NCBI GenBank assembly: GCA_027575765.1
Contig: JANBPT010000038.1
Coordinates: 34,504 to 98,503 of the forward strand
Origin: Tieghemiomyces parasiticus
Lineage: Eukaryota > Kickxellomycota > Dimargaritomycetes > Dimargaritales > Dimargaritaceae
Direction of reading: 5' to 3'
DNA: 64,000 nucleotides
Shown here in pieces: positions 51,501 to 63,310 of this stretch (position 1 is its first letter; every line of letters starts with the position of its first letter). The notes below the pieces were generated by a model, which was not told the origin of the DNA, ran no database searches, and saw only the letters and a program-made list of their open reading frames with translations. The position numbers were made by a program, and so were the translations under genes.

Positions 51501-53289
51501 GTACGTGGGGAGGTTGCAGATAGGGCGGGCTCGTCTGGCCAGACTTTGGGCGATAGAGGAGGGGAGATGGGAAGTCGGAGGCCCGCCATGTGAGTCGAGC
51601 CAGCGTGTGGCGGTCGGCACGACGAAGTGGCCGCCATTGGAGCGCTGTCTTACGGGTAGCGGGTGGTACTAAGGCTACAGCTACCCCACTGGGCGTCCTG
51701 GTGACGATTGGCCGAACCCGAGTTGCCCCCGGCCGAGTAAAGCTGCAAGGCCGGCAACGAGGCATGTCGGGCGTTGGTAGCTGCTGCAGGAGCAGGGCGG
51801 GTCTTGGCACCCGTAGGTTAACCGCCAACCGTTGGTCGTGGACTGCTAGTATCAAAGACCAGGCTGTTCCTTTGCAGCGAGCCTACAGCCATCCTCGGCA
51901 GGCCCACGGCCGTCTTCACGTTAGCCTTCCCCTCATGAGCCAGTCGCAAGGGACTGGTCATAATATTGCCGATGGCCAGCAGGCGCGAGCGGGCCATCGC
52001 AGAGGCAATGGTCGAGACGGGTAAGGGGAGAGGGGGCGGGGGCTTTAATTTGGCCATTGTCCTCTGCGTTGTATCGTCCCCCGTAACAATGGAATCATCG
52101 CTGTGCGGGCGAGGGAAGAGGGCGGAGCACAGGATCCCGGCCGGACGGCGGGGGTGGCTGTAATGGAGTCAAAGGGCCAAAGGAGACGAATAGCGGGGCC
52201 TCAGCAGTCGGGGCCTCTGCCCTCCCGTTTCCTCCTCAGCATCAGGCTACACGGGACCGAGTGAAAAGGGGAGGGGCGTCAATAGCCCCTCCCCCAAGGG
52301 CAGTGATCACCCTCCCATTCTCCTACATTGCGGGAGGAAGAGGTGGGGCTGTCGGAGTGGGTGGTTTTTTTTTCTTTATATCGTATGCCAAAGGACCAGT
52401 GCATCAGCCCTTGTAGCCGACATATATAAAGTTCAGCCAGCGCTCGCCCGCGCCCACGCTCTCCGGACTTACCGCATACAACCGCGCTCTCACGCATAGC
52501 CTGCTCTCCCACAAGACACTTTCTGTTCGTCTCTTCCGTAGTTGTTCACCTTGAAAAGGCCTCTACCCTTCGCTTTCCCCACCAAACACCCTCTCCCTTT
52601 TAATTGTCTGCCGAGCGCTGGTCCGGCCGGCTGGTCAGTTTCTGTATTGTTTGGTTGCCTTCCGATCGCCTTTAACCCGCGGTCATCCGCCCCCGCTTCA
52701 CCACTCCAAGCCTCTCCCCACAACGTCGTTGTACAAGAGACTGCCCCGCCATCTGTCACACTTCCCGCTGCACCCGGCGTTCCTAGCCCACCCGACTGAT
52801 ACCCTCCGTGGAAGCCCGGCCACCCTGCATCTGTGCGTGCCCATCTTGCCCCAGTCATCATCCCGGCGGTCTACTCTCTAGGGCCCTCTCGCCGCGCCAA
52901 TCGTGCGACTTAGCTATCTGTTGCTATCTTATTTCGCTACTTCTCCCTTTCTTAACCCACCCCCGTACAGTATATATCCTACTCACCAGACCCCCTGCTA
53001 TACGCACTCGGCCTTGTTTTCCACCTTATTAATTCCCTGCTATTCCCCCTGCTCACCTCGCTGGCGCAACTGCACGCCCCTTCTTTTTTTTTTGTATCGC
53101 CCTACTGGAAACTCCGCCCCTTTTCTCTATTTACCTCAAGGACCCGTTCCGCTTTTCCAACTCGCACCCCTCTCACTACACTTCTGGTCCCGTCCAGCAG
53201 TTCTCTCCCCCCGTTCAACCGGCACCAACCTTCACCTTTCCTGTGGATCCCCTCCCCTCCAGCAGTCCAGCCCAGCCTCATCCTCTGCC
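48583..53289. other. Long intergenic 4.7 kb, BEM1 3' end to chitin synthase leader
   Basis: No gene is supported. GC-rich parts (49900-51900) show many overlapping ORFs in several frames without recognisable domains. A TATATAAA element at 52422-52430 lies about 860 bp before the chitin synthase ATG, and the interval between them is strongly C+T-rich. That suggests a long leader or an upstream unannotated intron. A GTCGC array is at about 50619-50635. Confidence 0.45.
52421..52430 (+). promoter_or_regulatory. Candidate TATA box upstream of chitin synthase
   Basis: CATATATAAA at the boundary where the plus strand changes to a C+T-rich leader. The distance to the start codon (about 860 bp) is long, so a spliced or long leader is implied if it is used. 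Confidence 0.4.
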
Positions 53290-56019
53290 ATGTACAACGA
53301 CCGCAATAACCACTACCCGCCTAATGGCGGGGGTGGCGGCGGTGGCCGCTACCAGCAGCAGCAACAACAACAACCTCCCCGTCCCTCGCCGCCCGCCGGC
53401 CACCACGGGTATATGGATGCTGACTCGGTCCACACCTACCAAGACTCGTACTACAACATCACCCCCAACACCGAGGGGGGCCACGGCTACGAGTACGAGC
53501 CCGAGCACGTATCCCTGGTCCAGAACGCCCAGGGAATCCCTGTAGCCGCCCCGCTGCCTACCCCGGGCTTCGCCCAGGGCGCCTATCCACTTTCCGCCAG
53601 CTCCAGCTTCACCCACCAGCAACCCCCCGCCGCCCCTGGCACCCCTGGTTCCGAGAAGAAGATCGACCCACGCGACGACCCGCTCGTGGATCCCAGCATC
53701 CAGTTCCTCTACAACACCCAGGACGCCCCGCCGCCCAGTTCGCGCTACTACGAGTCCTACCAGAACTTGCGGACGCGTCAGCTACAGCAGGTTCAGCTTA
53801 CCTCGGGTAATCTGGTTCTCGATTGTCCTGTACCCACAAAGATTCTGCAGATGGGCCGCTATAAGGAGGGCGACGAGTTCACCAAGGTGCGCTACACCGC
53901 CTGTACCGTGGACCCCAATGAGTTTTTGGCCCGTCGGTACACCCTGCGCCCCGTCCTTTACGGTCGTAGTACCGAGCTATTCATCGTACTCACCATGTAC
54001 AACGAAGATGAGGTGCTCTTCACCCGCACCATGACCTCCGTGTTCAAGAACATTGCCCACCTGTGCTCGCGGACCCGTTCCCGCACCTGGGGCAAGGACG
54101 GTTGGCAAAAGGTCGTGGTGGCCGTCGTATCCGATGGTCGGTCCAAGATCAACCCGCGCGTGCTCAACGTGCTCGGCGCCATGGGCGTGTACCAAGATGG
54201 CATCATGCAAAACTCCGTCAACGGCCAGGCTGTCACCTCCCACGTGTTCGAGTACACCACCCAGATCACCGTCGACTCCAAGCTCAACATCCGCGGCCCC
54301 GACAAGGGCATGGTGCCCGTCCAGGTCCTTTTCTGTCTCAAGGAGAAGAACGCCAAGAAGCTCAACTCGCACCGTTGGTTCTTCAACGCCTTCGCCCCGC
54401 TGCTCAATCCTAATGTGTGCGTCCTGATCGACGTGGGTACCAAGCCCGGTGGCACCTCGATCTACCACCTGTGGAAGGCCTTCGACCGCGACCCCCAGGT
54501 CGGCGGTGCCTGCGGTGAGATTTGTACCGATGTGGGCCGTGGCTGCTGCAACGTGTGGAACCCCCTGGTGGCCGCCCAGAACTTCGAGTACAAAATGTCT
54601 AATATCCTGGACAAGCCCCTCGAGTCCTTTTTCGGTTACATCTCGGTACTGCCCGGGGCCTTCTCGGCCTACCGCTATGCCGCCCTGCAAAACACCGCCC
54701 CGGGCATCGGCCCGCTCGCTGCCTACTTCAAGGGTGAACTGCTGCACTCGGCCGACTCGGACGGCGGTATCTTCGAAGCCAACATGTATCTCGCGGAGGA
54801 CCGTATCCTGTGCTTCGAGCTGGTGGCCAAGAAGAACTGCAATTGGATCCTCAAGTATGTCAAGAGCGCCAAGGGCGTGACCGATGTGCCCGACACCCTC
54901 GCCGAACTCATCTCCCAGCGTCGGCGTTGGCTTAACGGCTCCTTCTTTGCTGCCTTCTACGCCATGGTGCACTGGTACAAGATCTTTCAGTCGGGTCACT
55001 CCATTCTGCGTATCTTCATGCTCCTCCTCGAGTTCTTTTACAACCTGTTTACCCTGGTCTTCAGCTGGTTCTCCCTGGCCAACTTCTACCTGACCTATTA
55101 CTTCCTCTACCACAACGTCATGGACGCCGTCAATGCCAAACCCTCCCGTGGCAAGGATCCATTCTTCGGCGGAGGCAAGTACGTGTACGAAATCGGACGT
55201 GAGATTTACCTGCTCGCCCTCATTACCATCTTCATCATCTCGCTCGGAAACCGGCCGCAGGGGTCCAAGACCACCTACATGATCTGTGTCGTGCTCTTCT
55301 TCATCGTGATGGTCATTATGTTCTACACTGCCATGTTCATGGTCGTTCAATCCGTCAAACAGACCAAATTCGAGGATGGTCTCAGCGTGTTCGAGGACGC
55401 CACCTTCCGCGACATTGTTATTTCCTTTGCCTCCACCTACGGCCTGTACCTCATCTCGTCCCTGATGTACTTTGAGCCGTGGCACATGTTCACGTCGTTT
55501 GTGCAGTACCTAGCGCTCCTCCCGTCCTTCATCAACATTCTAACTGTCTACGCCTTTTGTAACGTGCACGACGTGTCGTGGGGCACCAAGGGCGACACCT
55601 CCATGAGCAACGATCTCGGCCACGCCAAGGTCAAGAAGCAAGACGGCCAGGAGGTGGCTGAGGTGGCGGTGGCCGCCAGCCAATCGGACGCCAACACCAA
55701 ATACGAAAAGTTTCTCCAGGAGCTCCAGAAACCGGCCCCCGCCGTCAATAACAAACGCGACGCCGCCACCAAGCGAGAAGATAACAACAAACTGTTCCGG
55801 ACCCGGTTCCTCCTCGCCTGGATGTTTACTAACGCCCTCCTCGTCGTCACACTCACATCGACCTATTTCCTGGATTTTATTGAGGAAAACTATACGTCGT
55901 CAACCGGGATCGTGTTCAACCCGTATCTATCCTTCATCTTCTGGTCCGTCGCCGGTATGGCCGCCTTCCGGTTCGTTGGTAGTGTGCTCTACCTCATCCT
56001 GTTTTACACATTTGGTTAG
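53290..56019 (+). CDS. CHS: Chitin synthase, class I/II type
   Basis: A 909-aa single-exon protein from the ATG at 53290 ([12 protein letters not shown]); the longer open frame upstream starts at GTG and is leader. Residues 1 to about 150 are disordered and rich in Gly, Gln, Pro and Tyr. The chitin synthase N-terminal and GT2 domain follow: [20 protein letters not shown], then [19 protein letters not shown], then [12 protein letters not shown] (near 377-388), [11 protein letters not shown], the catalytic base motif EDR at 503-505, and QRRRWLNG (543-550), the hallmark of processive chitin synthases. About six to seven membrane segments follow from residue 570 to the end, with two close to the C-terminus. 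It extrudes chitin through the plasma membrane from UDP-GlcNAc. There is no myosin motor or cytochrome b5 domain, which excludes classes IV, V and VII. Confidence 0.95.
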   Translation: MYNDRNNHYPPNGGGGGGGRYQQQQQQQPPRPSPPAGHHGYMDADSVHTYQDSYYNITPNTEGGHGYEYEPEHVSLVQNAQGIPVAAPLPTPGFAQGAYPLSASSSFTHQQPPAAPGTPGSEKKIDPRDDPLVDPSIQFLYNTQDAPPPSSRYYESYQNLRTRQLQQVQLTSGNLVLDCPVPTKILQMGRYKEGDEFTKVRYTACTVDPNEFLARRYTLRPVLYGRSTELFIVLTMYNEDEVLFTRTMTSVFKNIAHLCSRTRSRTWGKDGWQKVVVAVVSDGRSKINPRVLNVLGAMGVYQDGIMQNSVNGQAVTSHVFEYTTQITVDSKLNIRGPDKGMVPVQVLFCLKEKNAKKLNSHRWFFNAFAPLLNPNVCVLIDVGTKPGGTSIYHLWKAFDRDPQVGGACGEICTDVGRGCCNVWNPLVAAQNFEYKMSNILDKPLESFFGYISVLPGAFSAYRYAALQNTAPGIGPLAAYFKGELLHSADSDGGIFEANMYLAEDRILCFELVAKKNCNWILKYVKSAKGVTDVPDTLAELISQRRRWLNGSFFAAFYAMVHWYKIFQSGHSILRIFMLLLEFFYNLFTLVFSWFSLANFYLTYYFLYHNVMDAVNAKPSRGKDPFFGGGKYVYEIGREIYLLALITIFIISLGNRPQGSKTTYMICVVLFFIVMVIMFYTAMFMVVQSVKQTKFEDGLSVFEDATFRDIVISFASTYGLYLISSLMYFEPWHMFTSFVQYLALLPSFINILTVYAFCNVHDVSWGTKGDTSMSNDLGHAKVKKQDGQEVAEVAVAASQSDANTKYEKFLQELQKPAPAVNNKRDAATKREDNNKLFRTRFLLAWMFTNALLVVTLTSTYFLDFIEENYTSSTGIVFNPYLSFIFWSVAGMAAFRFVGSVLYLILFYTFG

Positions 56020-57139
56020 ATCCGGTCTGGGTGGTGGTGGGTAGGAAAGGGTAGCGGTTGCGCGCATGGGTGGTGGGCCGGTACCCGCCCGTCGTCGTTT
56101 ACTTACTACCCTAGTCCTCCTCCTCCCCCTTCCTCTTCAGCCCAGTTTACCTCATCTGCCTCGCACACTTCAATTACCACTCTTCCGTTTTCGATTTCAA
56201 TTTTCTCTCACCGTTGTCTACCTACATCTCTCTCTCTCCCTCTTTTTCTCTCTGTGACTTGATTCCTAGCTAACTTGCTGACAGTTTTGTTATTACTGCA
56301 TCCTCTGTTCTGCGTTATAAATATGCCAAATATCTACCCATACTAGTCCAATTTTTCTATTAAAGTGGTCAGTGTACTATCCTACTTAAGTGGACGGAAG
56401 CAATTGGGTTGGGGTGATATAATGAAGGAAGTCTTGTCAAACTGCAAAGCGATTTCATGGGTAGAGCTAATGGACCACTGCTAGCGACCTCCTCCAAAGT
56501 AGGTGAAGCGGTGTGCCATTAACCCAACATAAATTATCGAACCAGGAGTAATCCGAATTGTCACAGTGGCCAGATATTACACGCAACCGCGAAAGTACAA
56601 TAAAAGAGTTCTCCAGCGGTGGATGGCGTTCCCAACAGCTTGTATTGATAAAACTTACAATGAAGTTGGCTCTTTGTCTAATTAAAATCGAGGCGTTATT
56701 CGCGATTCATCAGATGATACGATGGCCAAATCGGGCGCCCTAATTAATGGGCCCGATCTCAACAGAGCGCTGTACATGTCCTTTCTATTACGACCAGTTT
56801 TGGGAACCTCCTCCTCCCCTCGGTGAATTCAATACCCTGCGAATGCATACATACGGTAGAGTCGTATCCCGGACTAAAACGAACGGAAATGAACGCCTCA
56901 GCCGCTTCAGTCCAACTCAGGCCCCTCTTCAGTAGTCATTGCAACGGCAGCGACCCCGACTGGCCTGATCGATATAAATAGCCAGGCCAGCTCTCCATTT
57001 TGGTTAGGACAACATTACCTCTGCATTGTCAGCTACCCAACTCTAACTACCGTATCCACTCGCAACGTCTCCAGCCAAGCAATTATTACATTCACCCTTC
57101 TTGACGCCACAACGTCTGCACGCACACCTATCAAGCATC
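56020..57139. other. Intergenic with TATA box for the small secreted gene
   Basis: About 1.1 kb. The first 300 bp are T/C-rich 3' UTR of chitin synthase. GATATAAATA at 56971-56980 is a good TATA candidate, 160 bp before the next ATG. Confidence 0.5.
56971..56980 (+). promoter_or_regulatory. Candidate TATA box for the small secreted protein
   Basis: GATATAAATA, followed by a C-rich leader of about 130 bp and the ATG at 57140. Confidence 0.5.
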
Positions 57140-57469
57140 ATGTATTTCCCGATCCGCGCCGTTGTCACCACCACCCTGGCCCTGGTTGCTCTCACCACCG
57201 TGTGCGCTTCTTCGGACCCCAGCGGTAACACCGTCCTCATCCCAAATCGCCAGAAACTTCAAGTACTCACCCGTCGTGGCTTGCCGTCCAATGCCCTTAG
57301 TATCGCCCAACAAATAACCAAGGTACTCGTTGCCGGGGCCATCGCCGGACCGGCCGTGAATGCCGCCAAGGAAAAGTGTCGTGAGGTCCTCGGGTGGAAG
57401 GAGGCAGATGCTAAGGCGTTGGGCCGAGAGGTTACCAAGGCAATTGAAGTGTGCCATCTTCAGAAATAG
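57140..57469 (+). CDS. Small secreted protein, 109 aa, unknown
   Basis: Starts at the ATG at 57140. A typical signal peptide (MYFPIRAVVTTTLALVALT ... VCA) ends near residue 23. The mature part is about 86 residues, basic and Ala/Lys-rich, with an Ala/Gly helix (VLVAGAIAGPAVNAAKE) and only two cysteines (EKCREV and EVCHLQK), which could form one disulfide. It has no known domain. The compact promoter with TATA box at 56971 supports a real gene. It could be a secreted effector-like or wall protein; that is speculation. Confidence 0.72.
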   Translation: MYFPIRAVVTTTLALVALTTVCASSDPSGNTVLIPNRQKLQVLTRRGLPSNALSIAQQITKVLVAGAIAGPAVNAAKEKCREVLGWKEADAKALGREVTKAIEVCHLQK

Positions 57470-59349
57470 GAAGGGTAAATAAAAGAAGTTACATAGCCTT
57501 TTCTCCAATGACCCCTCCCCCGGTAGATACCCGTGCTGTTTTCGATCCGAACCACTCACCCCCCCCACCATAACTCCCAAAAAAATGAAAAGTTTAACTA
57601 ATCCAATATTAGATATATCCTTACCATGTTAGCCCAATATTATCAAAAGTTGACTCATATTAGAGGGTACACGAGGCGTAGGGCATAGCAGCTGGTTACG
57701 CTTGTTTTGTTTATCAATATTGGCAACAAAGGCCAACGAAGCGGTGGACAATAATGCCGGTAACTGTCGTAGACTAAACCCCCCAATTCCTGATCCATAT
57801 CCCTAGTGAGGCCAGCCGGCTGCCTTTTCCATCCCAGGCAGTGCCACCCAGCCGTGATGGCTGCGCCTTACAACAGTTGGTTAATGGAAGGTTGATCTTC
57901 CTACCTCCACAGCGGCCCAACCCCTCCATCACCTTCATTGCCCAAACCGGGCGCGGTCTTCTATTCTTTTATGGGTCTTGTCTCCTTTATTCCTGATCCA
58001 ACGGCTACCTAGCCGTTCTCCTCTTCCTGCTGGCGCCCGACCCCACTCGTACTGTTATCTTGGATCCCTTCTAGGTCCAGCGGAGTAGCTGCTATGAATG
58101 ATACTGGCTATCGTTCGAGTATAAACAAACCTCACGGTCGCCATTTAATAAAAACGTCAGTCAACAATCAAAGCATTAACCTACACCCAGTTTAAGTTTA
58201 GCACTAGTTCCTTCTATTTAATTAGTTTACTCCTACCACAGGGTAGAACATCCTGTAATGAATGCGAGAAGGAGAATTGGACGTCAAGCATGGATGACTG
58301 CGAAAAGAGTTATAAAGGAAGAGTCTGGAAGTTTCAAAGGCACCAGGATGGTAATGAAGGGGGTGAGGCGGTCGTAATTGACAGAGTAGGTCATCAAGTA
58401 TATGCGGCGAGGATGCAGAGTCACGGGTACTGCATGCTATTTTATAGAGCAGGAGGGGGGTAACGTAGGGGTTCTGGTGGTTGATTGCTGCTGTTATGAT
58501 TCACCAAAATATTGTTATTCTTACGGTACGTTAAAACTCAGCTGGGTTCCATTAAGAGCATGTGTTTTATTCAGGCACTATATGAATATGCCAAGTCTTC
58601 ATACTTACACCCCCCGGGAAATGTGATAGGTAATACCGATTAAACCCCTCAAATCTACAGTAGGATAGCCTACGGAGGTTATCTCACAGCATAAAATTTC
58701 TCAAAATATAAGGGTTAGTTTCAAAACGATATCGAGCCATCAACGTGCTCGCTGCCCAACGCAACCCAGCGAATGCGCCGTTAACCCAAAGAGCGCCACT
58801 TTGCCCCTCCACAGCCGGGCGTACCACCAAAAAGTAACTCATCGACCCATCACATTCTGGTTGGTGTGGCTTTACCGTCATGTACTACCTCCTCTCTCTC
58901 TGCTCTCTCTGGGCGACTGAGGAGACGGCGGTTCCTCCATACCCCCCGCCTCAATAGATTATTCCACCCACCGCAATTCTATCCCTTTCCTCTCTCGTTT
59001 CCGTGTGTTGCACTACGTTGCACAACCCAACGGATGAGCCATTCAGCCACTCTTTCAGGCACGGAACATCAGGTTTTCATGGCGTTTACGAGTCAATGCT
59101 GTCATATCCTCAGCCCCTAGCTCAAGTATAGCATGTCGCCCGTGAGCCTGACTGACTCTGTCACCCCTCCATCGTTATTATTTTTTTTTTAGAAAAACAA
59201 ATCTATACGGCGCGGGTTTTTAACAACCAATATGGGGAAACTGTAGTGGAGGGCACAGCTATTTTTTATTTAAATATACTTGTCTCGCCATATGTGAACT
59301 GTGTTCTCACCTTGTTCCCTTACTATTTATCAAGGGTTTCGATGTCATA
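57470..59349. other. Intergenic 1.9 kb
   Basis: No gene is supported. Mixed composition with AT-rich parts; short ORFs only (at most 84 codons). Confidence 0.5.
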
Positions 59350-60315
59350 ATGATGATCTCTCCTTACCTCTTACTGCTTGTGGCAGCGATTTTGGCTTCT
59401 TCTGGGGCTCTACCTAGCGACCCACCGTTGGGGAACTCCCCTTTTATCCCTTCCCATTTGGCCGTGGACACCAGCTCAACCTCCGATGTATGTCAGGGTC
59501 TACACCGCCCCCAAACTCACGCACTTTATGTCACCCGGTACTATCCGCGCCAGGCCCACCCCGCTTTTCAAGACGCAAATCTGGTGACCCGATTGCGCCG
59601 CACTTTTGCCACCACATTGCTGGAGAGTGCCTTCGCCGAATTAACCCACCACCGTGGGGACTGTTTTGGGCCCGATACGACGGATTCCTGCAGTTTGGGT
59701 TTTCTCTTTGTAGAAACGTCGCAAACGGCCTGGTACCGCTTTCTTCCTACTCAGATAAGCACTAACTCCGCAGACCAAGACCGGATGGTGTACTTAATCA
59801 GAAGCACAACCGGAAACATGACCCCATCACCAGCTTCATCCGGGCCACGAGACCCCGCGCTGACGCAACCCCAGGCAGAATCGGCCCCGTCTCTACCATC
59901 CAATAGGCGGGCCTTTGACGTTCAAGTACAGGGCATGCGCGTTCCGTCTAAGCCCCGTTTCCTTTTGAGGTTTACTGATTGGGCAAAACGCCTTTGGTCC
60001 GCCGTCAGCCAGAGCGTATTCAAGGCACCAAGGTCCAATTCATCAAACCATGGCTTAAGATATTGGACGCAGCCGGCCTGCAAAGGGGCCTCGTTTGGTA
60101 GCAGATCACCAACCGAATTGGACTCCCAAACAAATTGCGAGACTATAGCTTCCCAGTCTCCTCAAGCATCATTTACCAGCGAGCCGTCAATTGTACCAAG
60201 TGGGAGCTCCGAGCTTCCTAGTAACAACGTCCGTCTGGCTCTCCCGAGCATCGAATTATACAGCGATGTACGCTACATTATGGATATGTGCTTCCCAAAT
60301 CATATTGTGAGTTAA
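59350..60315 (+). CDS. Predicted secreted protein, 321 aa, unknown
   Basis: Starts at the ATG at 59350 (a second ATG directly follows). A signal peptide (MMISPYLLLLVAAILASSGA) is cleaved near residue 20. The next 120 residues look folded (HALYVTRYYPRQAHPAF; LLESAFAELTHHRGDCFG; CSLGFLFVETSQTAWYRFLP). The rest is Ser/Pro/Thr-rich and probably disordered, with several Asn-X-Ser/Thr sites. It has seven cysteines in all. No membrane span follows the signal, and no family is recognised. GC content is lower than in the housekeeping genes of the window. It is the last gene before the repeat block, 282 bp from tRNA-Ile. Confidence 0.65.
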   Translation: MMISPYLLLLVAAILASSGALPSDPPLGNSPFIPSHLAVDTSSTSDVCQGLHRPQTHALYVTRYYPRQAHPAFQDANLVTRLRRTFATTLLESAFAELTHHRGDCFGPDTTDSCSLGFLFVETSQTAWYRFLPTQISTNSADQDRMVYLIRSTTGNMTPSPASSGPRDPALTQPQAESAPSLPSNRRAFDVQVQGMRVPSKPRFLLRFTDWAKRLWSAVSQSVFKAPRSNSSNHGLRYWTQPACKGASFGSRSPTELDSQTNCETIASQSPQASFTSEPSIVPSGSSELPSNNVRLALPSIELYSDVRYIMDMCFPNHIVS

Positions 60316-60597
60316 AAATTCACCGTATTGCCAGCCTACCTCGTTGAATTTGTGCCCCCGACCTCGATTGTGGATAATGGCCGTCAAAATCGTTAAATTA
60401 AGAAGATCCGAGTTTCAACATATAATATTCTCCAACCTACTATGTACATCGACAAATTGCCTGCCCCTCTCAATAATATCGGACAAAAAAGGGGGAACAC
60501 AGGATCGGATGTAATGCATGTGTCGGTGGGCTGCAAACAAGTTCCGTATACTCATTTATGTCAAAGATCGCTACGTCAACTTTAGAAAACATGATAA

Positions 60598-60672
60598 TGC
60601 CCCATGCAGGGATCGAACCTACGACCTTCGCGTTATTAGCACGACGCTCTAAACCAACTGAGCTAATAGGGC
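60598..60672 (-). tRNA. tRNA-Ile (AAT), copy 2
   Basis: The reverse complement is identical over all 75 nt to the tRNA-Ile at 26494-26568, with the same AAT anticodon and cloverleaf. The downstream flank (leftward) has a short TTTT, a weaker terminator than in copy 1. Repeat sequence starts within a few bases of its 5' end. Confidence 0.95.
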
Positions 60673-60673
60673 C

Positions 60674-61094
60674 TACATTTGAGTGGAGCTCAGATAGTAT
60701 CTGGACTCCTGAAGATTCCTGGTGGGTAAACACAACTACCCAGACACGCTAACGCGTTGCTCACCCCACCAGGGAATGCAAACGCGTCTCCAAAAGACAT
60801 GGGAAAATCCCTACACCTGTAGATTGCAGATCCGGCCAACCCCCCACCAATAGGCAGCAGGATTTCCCATGACTTTAGTTTCATACTTTTCGATTTTATT
60901 AGTTTCATCTGAGGTCGCCAATAAGTTACCCACCAGCCTAAATAACTGAGGCGACCAAAACTATGGTTTAGAGAACATATATTATTTTATCTTATATAAG
61001 GCCCGAGCTTTTACACCTAATAGCTTGGGGAGTGTTTTTCCCTACCCTGCCTTGGGGTACCTAGTTCTATTAATACCAATTCTATTCTCTATTC
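60674..61094 (+). repeat. Repeat B, unit 1
   Basis: About 420 bp. It starts TACATTTGAGTGGAG, contains GGACTCCTGAAGATTCCTGG, and ends with GGGAGTGTTTTTCCCTACCC plus TGCCTTGGGGTACCTAGTTCT. Unit 2 repeats these marks in the same order and spacing. Confidence 0.75.
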
Positions 61095-61520
61095 TTCACA
61101 TTTGTGTGGAGTCCAGATGAACTTAGGACTCCTGAAGATTCCTGGTGGACAGACACAGTTAGAGCAAGCCACCAGAATGCATTAGCACGTCTACAGCCCA
61201 GCAGAGGAACCAAATGGTGACACCAAGATATGGGAAAGCCAATACAGGTTGAGTATATGGTCAGGCCACTTCTCCCACCAATGATGGGCCAATTTCCCAT
61301 GGCTTGGTCCAACACCAACTTTTTGATTATCTAGCCAAAAACATTTCGATTAGTGGTGTAACTAGAGGGTCACCAAAGTTAGGCAATCAAAACAAAAACA
61401 ACTTTAGTTTGGTATCATATATATACCCAGGACATCAGTACTTCTATGTTCTGGGAGTGTTTCCCATACCCTGCCTTGGGGTACCCAGTTCTTCATTAAA
61501 ACCGATTTATATATCTATTC
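61095..61520 (+). repeat. Repeat B, unit 2
   Basis: A tandem, diverged copy of unit 1. It starts TTCACATTTGTGTGGAG, contains AGGACTCCTGAAGATTCCTG, then CCCACCAATGATGGG, and ends GGGAGTGTTTCCCATACCCT and TGCCTTGGGGTACCCAGTTC. It runs directly into repeat A copy 2. A weaker B-like start is seen again near 63318. Confidence 0.75.
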
Positions 61521-62000
61521 TTCACAATTTTGTGAAGCCAAGCACAACTTTTCCATTTGAAGAGTTGTAATAGGCCGCGCCTATACATACAACAAAAGGG
61601 AAGATAATAAAGAAACTGGGCAACCTCTGGAAGAAGCCCAGAAGAGACGGAGGCCTAGTGGGGCTCTCCGCCAATAGCCATAGATCATTTGTTTAGCCCA
61701 TAGTGTATAAGCTAGACCCAAGTATGCAACACAGGGTCTGGAAGCTTTTTTCCTGTTATCCTGTCCCATATTACCATCTGTTGGCATTATTTTGTTAGTA
61801 AAGTCTAATATCAATATCCCCTTAAGCTTTCTTTTTGTTACCCATTATAGATTTTATTAGTTTGGTAACTCGGCCAATAGTTATCCAATTCCCCATTGCA
61901 TCACAAATTTGGACACCTCCACTCCAACTGCATATCCCTGAACTCCCTATACCACACTAGGGGTTCTTTTGAAAGTGGAATCGGCTGTTCAATCTTGTTC
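61521..62000 (+). repeat. Dispersed repeat A, copy 2 (LTR-like)
   Basis: Aligns with copy 1 (inverted, 25690-26175) and copy 3. Shared marks are GTTGTAATAGGCC, GGGCAACCTCTGGAAGA, CCAAGTATGCAACACAGGGTC, CCATCTGTTGGCA and GGTTCTTTTGAAAGTGGAA. It has lost several CpGs relative to copy 1. Confidence 0.75.
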
Positions 62001-62829
62001 CACTTTACATTGTGTGGTGCAGACACCTGCTTTGCTACTTGAGGGGATCTAGCGGGTGCGCCAAACCCAGGAAATGTAAATAATGACCAACCCCCTATGG
62101 GGGGAAAGGTTTTCTAAGTTTGAGGTTAAGGGATTTTGCAGGGGGATGTAGATCCTTCTCCCACACACAAGTATAAGAAGCAAACCTGCACAGGTAAGCA
62201 AGGGCTTGCCAGTTAGTTTTCGATTTATTTTTATTATACTTGCCACTTTTCTTTATTTATTTTCTACGTCATTGGGATGCCACTGTGGTCCCATACTATG
62301 TATATTACCCAAACAAGTGAACAAACCCGTTACCCCCATTTTGCCACTGCACCTAGACCATTGTTGCATATGGTCCAACTAATGTGTCCCACCCAAGGCC
62401 TGGCACCACAGTTATGTTGTGAGTGCCTGCACTACTCCATGTTACTAAACCACCAGTGACTCACTGCGCCTGTGTCATATCTATACTCTGCAGAGCCACT
62501 TTACCCTCCAATTTATTACCTACTATTTATATATCATCTTTTATATGTATTACTTGCATTCTATTCTTCTCATTACTTGACCACCTAACCACAAAAGCTC
62601 ATCCATTTATCAACCAACAGCCCTTGTCTCCACCAAATTTTGCTCACCTTGTCTTTCTTTTGCACCAGACTTGTCTGCCTATAAAATGGACTCATATTTC
62701 CTTCAGCAATAAAGTATAAGATTTTCCACCAACCCTGTTAACTCTAATCCTGTTCTCAATTTACAAATGCTCCAACCTTTGAAGTTTTTTAACCCCTCTG
62801 CTCTAGTACAACTCCACTGAACAAAAACA
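62001..62829. repeat. Decayed repeat DNA between A copies
   Basis: AT-rich and almost CpG-free from 62470. It contains a TATAAAATGG and an AATAAAGT motif close together (62680-62715), as in a promoter/polyadenylation region of a retroelement end. ATATTTCCTTCAGC at about 62695 recurs at about 63121. No coding frame was recognised. Confidence 0.45.
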
Positions 62830-63310
62830 CCATTTTTGTGAGGCTGAGCATGGCTTTTACCTTTGAGGAGCTATAATAGGCCACACCTATAGCTCCAAAA
62901 ATGGAAAACGCAAAATCCAGGACCAGGCAACCTCTGGTAGAGGTTGTGTAGAGGCAGAGGCCTAGCCAGGCCCTCTGCCAATAGTAGCATAGATCCATTT
63001 AGTATAGTAGTATAAAAGTCAGGCTCAAGTGTGCAACACAGGACCCAGCAGCTTGTTCCCATACTTCTTGTCCCATGGAGCCATCCACTGTCACTATTTC
63101 CTAGTAAACCTACAATTACAATATTTCCTTCAGCTTGATTGCTGTTATATGCCAGTAGTGTCTATTGCAGTATAACTTTGTAAATAGTTGCCCAAGCTTA
63201 CTGCATATTACAGATTTGGACTCTTCACATCTGACTGTATACTTTTGGGTGCTCAATAGTTTTGTAGAGACCCTTTTGGAAGTTGTATTGACCTTTGTGT
63301 CCTGGTATGC
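62830..63310 (+). repeat. Dispersed repeat A, copy 3 (LTR-like)
   Basis: Aligns with copies 1 and 2 through CTTTGAGGAGCTATAATAGG, CAGGCAACCTCTGG, TCAAGTGTGCAACACAGGA, CCATCCACTGTCACTATTTC and CCTTTTGGAAGTTG. Differences from copy 1 are largely C-to-T and G-to-A. It contains a single CG dinucleotide (62909). Confidence 0.72.

Noticed and set aside
53977..55485. 502-codon minus-strand ORF inside chitin synthase
   Set aside because: Exact antisense of a strongly conserved gene; C/G-ending codons on the sense strand suppress antisense stops. The translation has no domain.
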